45,185 bases of DNA, taken from positions 1 to 45,185 of the forward strand of contig CAZVBE010000018.1 in NCBI GenBank assembly GCA_964625335.1. Reading direction: 5' to 3'. The first letter of the stretch is position 1, and each line of letters opens with the position of its first letter. Position numbers and translations under genes: made by a program. The notes under the pieces are model-generated. The model was not told where the DNA came from, ran no database searches, and saw nothing but the letters and a program-made list of their open reading frames with translations. The stretch is from CAZGUG01 sp964625335 (GTDB lineage Bacteria > Bacillota > Clostridia > Ch29). Of this stretch, positions 41,490-45,185 are shown in pieces.

Positions 41490-44400
41490 ATGAACCATGA
41501 AAGGTATCAAATACTGGTATGCGGCGGAGGCGGCTGCGAATCTTCAAACTGCCAGGAAATTGTGGATAAATTAAACGCAGAGCTCGAAAGAACAAAGCTT
41601 GCCGGTAAATGCGAAGTAATTAAAACGGGATGTATGGGCCTTTGTGCACTGGGGCCTCTTATGACCATTTACCCGGACGGTATTTTTTACAAGGAACTTA
41701 CCGTCAAGGATGTCACCGAGATTGTTGAAAAACACCTGCTCCAGGGTCAAGTGGTGGAAAGGCTGCTTTACAGGATGCCGGATACCGGTGAACCGGTTAG
41801 GTCGGTGGATGAAATACCATTCTTTGCCCGTCAGACCAAAATCGCTCTGCGTAACGTGGGGCTTATTGACCCGTCAAGCATTGAAGAGTATATAGCCTTT
41901 GACGGATATTTCGGGCTTGCCAAGGTTATTACAGAGATGAAGCCGCAGCAGGTTATAGAAGAGATGAAAAAGTCGGGCTTAAGGGGCCGCGGAGGCGGAG
42001 GATTCCCCGTGGGTATGAAATGGGAATTCGCTTTTAAAGCTGACGGCGATGAAAAGTATGTAGTGTGCAACGCCGATGAGGGCGACCCGGGAGCGTATAT
42101 GGACAGGAGCATAATAGAAGGCGATCCCCACACGGTTATCGAGGGTATGGCTATTGCAGGTTATGCGATTGGAGCAGAGAAAGGATATGTCTATATAAGG
42201 GCGGAATACCCGATGGCCCTGGAACGGCTGAAAAAGGCAATAGATCAGGCCAGGGGATTAGGGCTTCTGGGAGAGAATATAATGAATTCGGGATTTAGTT
42301 TCGACCTTGAGATAAGGGTTGGCGCGGGAGCCTTTGTTTGCGGAGAGGAGACTGCCCTTATCAGGTCTATAGAAGGGAAACGGGGTGAACCGAGGATCAG
42401 GCCGCCCTTCCCTGCCAACGAGGGGGTATGGAGTAAGCCTACCCTGATAAACAACGTGGAGACCTGGGCCAATATACCGCCAATCATGCTAAAGGGCGGG
42501 GACTGGCTGCGGACCATTGGAACACCCGACAGCCCCGGGACCAAGGTTTTTGCCCTGGCAGGAAAGGCGGAGTACGCCGGCCTTGTGGAGGTACCCATGG
42601 GGACTCCCCTTGGAGAGATTATATTCGATATCGGCGGAGGACTTTTAAAAGGAAAGAAGCTTAAGGCGGCCCAGACCGGAGGACCCTCCGGCGGATGCAT
42701 ACCGGTGGGCGGGCTTAACGCACCGGTGGATTATGAGTCCCTCAAGGAGATGGGTACCATAATGGGCTCGGGCGGCCTGATAGTTATTGACGAGGATACA
42801 TGCATGGTGGACCTGGCAAGGTTCTTCCTGGAATTTGTACAGGAGGAATCCTGCGGCAAGTGTACGCCCTGCCGTGAAGGAACAAGGGCCATGCTGCAGA
42901 TGCTTGACAGGATAATCAACGGGGAAGGCGAACGGGGGGATATAGAAAAGCTGGAAAGCCTTGGAAAGGTAATAAAATCCACCGCCCTGTGCGGACTGGG
43001 ACAGACTGCGCCAAATCCTGTGTTAAACGCAATAAGATACTTCCGGGAGGAGTTTGAGGAGCACATCGAGCATAAGAGGTGTCCTGCTTCAAGCTGCGCC
43101 ACACTGTTCAGTTCACCCTGCACCAATGCATGCCCTGCGGGGGTTGATGTACCCCGGTTTGTTGAGCAGATACAGAGGGAGGATTTTAATAAGGCGGTTG
43201 AGGTAATATTGGAGAATAACCCCTTCCCGGGCATATGCGGCAGGATATGCGGCCACCCCTGCGAGGATAAATGCCAGAGGGAACAGATTGATGAGCCTAT
43301 GGATATCAGGGTGCTTAAACGGTTTGTTGCGGATTGGGAAATAGAGCATCCGGATATGAAAATCAAGGCAGCGCCGGATACCGGTAAAAAGGTGGCTATT
43401 GTAGGTGCAGGGCCGGCAGGGCTGTCGGCGGCCTATTATCTCAAAAAATGGGGCCACAGGGTAACCATATTCGAGGAGCACAAAGAGCCCGGAGGTATGC
43501 TGGTATATGCCATACCGAAATTCAGGCTGCCAAGGAATATTATCAGACATGAGATACAGAGGATTTTGAATTTGGGTGTAAACCTGGTGACCGGCGTTAA
43601 GGTGGGCAGGGATATTACCCTCAGCAAACTGAGAAATGAGTACGACGCGGTATTTGTGGCAGTGGGTTCCCAGGAACAGCTCTTACTTGATATACCGGGA
43701 GAAAACCTGGAAAACGTTCATATGTCCTTTGATTTCCTGAAAAAGGCCAATGCAGGCCGTCCGCCGTATATCGGCAATAAGGTAGCTGTGATAGGCGGAG
43801 GCAATTGTGCCATTGATATGGCGAGATTTGCTGTTAGGCTCGGCGCTAAGGAAGTTAAGATGATATACCGTAGGAGCGCGCAGGATATGCAGGCTATGAA
43901 TAAGGAGATTAAGGACGGGGTTGAGGAAGGTGTGGTAATTGAGCCTCTGACGGTCCCGCTTGAAGTCATAAGCGACGGAGAAGGAAAGGTTCAGGCCCTC
44001 AGGCTGATACGGATGAAACAGGGAGAGTTTGACAAATCCGGCAGGAAGAGGCCCGTTCCTATCGCCGGCTCCGAATATATTGAAGAATTCGATTCGGTAA
44101 TAATAGCCATTGGCATGATACAGGATATTGAAAGCTTGAACGGCGGAAGCAGTCTGAAGTGTGACAGGAACCTACGGGTTATTGTTGAACCGCATACGCA
44201 GCAGACCAGTATTGAAGGGGTATTTGCCGGAGGCGATTGTTCCAGGGGACCGGATACCGTGGTTGGAGCAGTGGGAGACGGAAGAAATGCAGCCCTCAGT
44301 ATTGACAAATTCCTGGGTGGCAATATGGAACAAAAGCTTAAGGAACGAAGGGTTGAAAGGAAGAATTATCAGCCAATCATAGAAGAGAAAATGAAAAGGA

Positions 44401-44525
44401 TGCCCCCCGACGATCTGCTGCCTGTAGAAAGGAAATATACCTTTAACGAGGTAGAGACTTGCCCTGACAGGGACAGAGCCGTTTGCGAGGCATCAAGATG
44501 CCTGCGATGTGATGTTAAGGATTGA
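41490..44525 (+). CDS. NuoF-type flavin subunit fused to GltD/NfnB-like FAD oxidoreductase
   Basis: A 1011-residue fusion. Residues 1-110: thioredoxin-like [2Fe-2S] domain (ILVCGGGGCESSNC, TGCMGLCALGP). Residues about 120-540: NuoF core with NAD-binding GRGGGGFPVGMKW, FMN-binding YVVCNADEGDPGAYMDR and the [4Fe-4S] motif ESCGKCTPCREG. Residues about 545-1011: a GltD-like part, with the two-cluster N-domain (CPASSC, CTNACPAGVDVP, CGRICGHPCEDKC), FAD site VAIVGAGPAGLSAAYYL and NAD(P) site VAVIGGGNCAIDMARFA, plus a C-terminal CLRC. It would link two pyridine-nucleotide sites, as in Sporomusa-type Nfn (Stn) and Bfu-type bifurcating enzymes. ATG 41490 follows GGAGAGGTGG. Confidence 0.92.
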   Translation: MNHERYQILVCGGGGCESSNCQEIVDKLNAELERTKLAGKCEVIKTGCMGLCALGPLMTIYPDGIFYKELTVKDVTEIVEKHLLQGQVVERLLYRMPDTGEPVRSVDEIPFFARQTKIALRNVGLIDPSSIEEYIAFDGYFGLAKVITEMKPQQVIEEMKKSGLRGRGGGGFPVGMKWEFAFKADGDEKYVVCNADEGDPGAYMDRSIIEGDPHTVIEGMAIAGYAIGAEKGYVYIRAEYPMALERLKKAIDQARGLGLLGENIMNSGFSFDLEIRVGAGAFVCGEETALIRSIEGKRGEPRIRPPFPANEGVWSKPTLINNVETWANIPPIMLKGGDWLRTIGTPDSPGTKVFALAGKAEYAGLVEVPMGTPLGEIIFDIGGGLLKGKKLKAAQTGGPSGGCIPVGGLNAPVDYESLKEMGTIMGSGGLIVIDEDTCMVDLARFFLEFVQEESCGKCTPCREGTRAMLQMLDRIINGEGERGDIEKLESLGKVIKSTALCGLGQTAPNPVLNAIRYFREEFEEHIEHKRCPASSCATLFSSPCTNACPAGVDVPRFVEQIQREDFNKAVEVILENNPFPGICGRICGHPCEDKCQREQIDEPMDIRVLKRFVADWEIEHPDMKIKAAPDTGKKVAIVGAGPAGLSAAYYLKKWGHRVTIFEEHKEPGGMLVYAIPKFRLPRNIIRHEIQRILNLGVNLVTGVKVGRDITLSKLRNEYDAVFVAVGSQEQLLLDIPGENLENVHMSFDFLKKANAGRPPYIGNKVAVIGGGNCAIDMARFAVRLGAKEVKMIYRRSAQDMQAMNKEIKDGVEEGVVIEPLTVPLEVISDGEGKVQALRLIRMKQGEFDKSGRKRPVPIAGSEYIEEFDSVIIAIGMIQDIESLNGGSSLKCDRNLRVIVEPHTQQTSIEGVFAGGDCSRGPDTVVGAVGDGRNAALSIDKFLGGNMEQKLKERRVERKNYQPIIEEKMKRMPPDDLLPVERKYTFNEVETCPDRDRAVCEASRCLRCDVKD

Positions 44526-44557
44526 TAGGAAATACGCGTTTGGGAGGTGTTAACAGG

Positions 44558-45185
44558 TTGGACATGGTGCATTTAACGATTGACGGTGTTGAGGTTGAGG
44601 TACAAAAGGGAAAGACGATATTAGAGGCGGCGGAGAAGGCCGGAAGCAATATACCTACGCTGTGTTACTGCGAAGGGCTAAAACCCGACGGTGCATGCCG
44701 GATATGTGTGGTTGAGGTGAAGGGGGCAAATACTCTGGTATGTTCCTGCTCAACCACAGCGGGTGAAGGCATGGTGGTATATACCGAAAGTCCCAGTGTA
44801 GTGGAGGCGAGAAGGACTATTCTGGCTCTTATATGGTCAAATCACCGGTATGACTGCCTGAGCTGTGAAAAGGCAGGGAACTGCAAACTTCAGGACTACA
44901 GCTACAGGTACGGTATAACCGATGAGGACATTAGGATATATGAGAGCCCCGTAAAAAAACAGTATTTTGACGATACGGGACAATTCTTTGAATATGACCA
45001 AAGCAAGTGCATACTGTGCGGTAAATGCGTGAGGGTGTGCAGCGAGGCTTCTGTAGTATCGGCCATAGGCCGTTCGGACAGGGGAAGCGCGACACATATA
45101 GGGCCTCCCCTGGGCAGGCTTCTGGTAGACTCCGAATGCGTATCCTGCGGCAACTGCGTATCCAACTGCCCGACGGGCGCGCTGT
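44558..45185 (+). CDS. NuoG/HydA/FdhA-type Fe-S protein, N-terminal part (cut by window end)
   Basis: Open to the right edge; 209 codons are visible. It starts at TTG 44558, seven bases after GGGAGGTGT. In order: a [2Fe-2S] plant-type ferredoxin domain (YCEGLKPDGACRIC...CSC), the His-Cys3 cluster (HRYDCLSCEKAGNCKLQ) and two [4Fe-4S] motifs (CILCGKCVRVC, CVSCGNCVSNCP). This layout begins [FeFe] hydrogenase HndD/HydA, formate dehydrogenase FdhA and NuoG alike; the catalytic domain is out of view so the choice between H2 and formate chemistry is open. The adjacent hydrogenase-like sensor mildly favours a hydrogenase. Confidence 0.85.
   Translation, partial: MDMVHLTIDGVEVEVQKGKTILEAAEKAGSNIPTLCYCEGLKPDGACRICVVEVKGANTLVCSCSTTAGEGMVVYTESPSVVEARRTILALIWSNHRYDCLSCEKAGNCKLQDYSYRYGITDEDIRIYESPVKKQYFDDTGQFFEYDQSKCILCGKCVRVCSEASVVSAIGRSDRGSATHIGPPLGRLLVDSECVSCGNCVSNCPTGAL

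Overview
The window looks like chromosomal DNA from an anaerobic, low-to-mid G+C member of the Bacillota, class Clostridia. The evidence is consistent across genes: strong purine-rich Shine-Dalgarno sites, frequent TTG and GTG starts, ferredoxin-based energy metabolism (2-oxoacid:ferredoxin oxidoreductase, ADP-forming acyl-CoA synthetase, Nuo/Hnd-type flavoprotein genes), YhaO/YhaN-type repair proteins, an SLH/YcdB-type surface protein and a CRISPR repeat ending in ATTGAAAC. The species cannot be named from the sequence alone.

Layout. 0-5 kb: EamA exporter (-), patatin-like lipase, D-glutamate-cyclase-like protein and an ABC exporter (+). 5-14.5 kb: one long minus-strand run of eleven closely packed genes, the centrepiece of the window. 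It reads, in transcription order: a class V PLP enzyme with an unusual N-terminal module, three bacterial microcompartment (BMC) shell genes (BMC-P, BMC-H, BMC-T), a cyclic amidohydrolase, a four-subunit 2-oxoacid:ferredoxin oxidoreductase (gamma, delta, alpha, beta) and a two-subunit ADP-forming acyl-CoA synthetase. 14.5-21.7 kb: a divergent Crp/Fnr-type regulator, a second class V PLP enzyme, a threonine-aldolase-like enzyme, an NhaC-type antiporter, a CGGC protein and an iron-type alcohol dehydrogenase. 21.7-24.3 kb: HD protein, a 48-residue membrane protein, an orphan five-repeat CRISPR array, a decayed gene fragment and a YbaK-type deacylase. 24.4-37.6 kb: ordinary housekeeping and envelope genes (esterase, MBL-fold protein, GH-like lipoprotein, ferritin-like protein, YhaO/YhaN, EamA, cardiolipin synthase, surface protein). 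37.7-45.2 kb: an [FeFe]-hydrogenase-like sensor fused to a sigma-54 activator, followed by a well-formed -24/-12 promoter and a NuoE / HndB / NuoF-GltD fusion operon whose next gene (NuoG/hydrogenase/formate-dehydrogenase-type Fe-S protein) runs off the end.

How the parts may work together. The BMC operon has no aldehyde dehydrogenase, alcohol dehydrogenase, phosphotransacylase or signature B12/glycyl-radical enzyme inside it. Instead the shell genes sit between a cyclic amidohydrolase and a PLP enzyme, both with N-terminal extensions that look like BMC-targeting modules, and are co-transcribed with enzymes that convert a 2-oxoacid to acyl-CoA plus reduced ferredoxin and then to the acid plus ATP. 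My inference is a fermentative pathway for a cyclic amide or ureide (hydantoin-, dihydropyrimidine- or allantoin-like) whose carbon ends as a 2-oxoacid. The substrate is not determined. The ferredoxin and NAD(P)H made could be re-balanced by the electron-transfer complex at the right end, whose expression appears to be controlled by the hydrogenase-like sensor and sigma-54.
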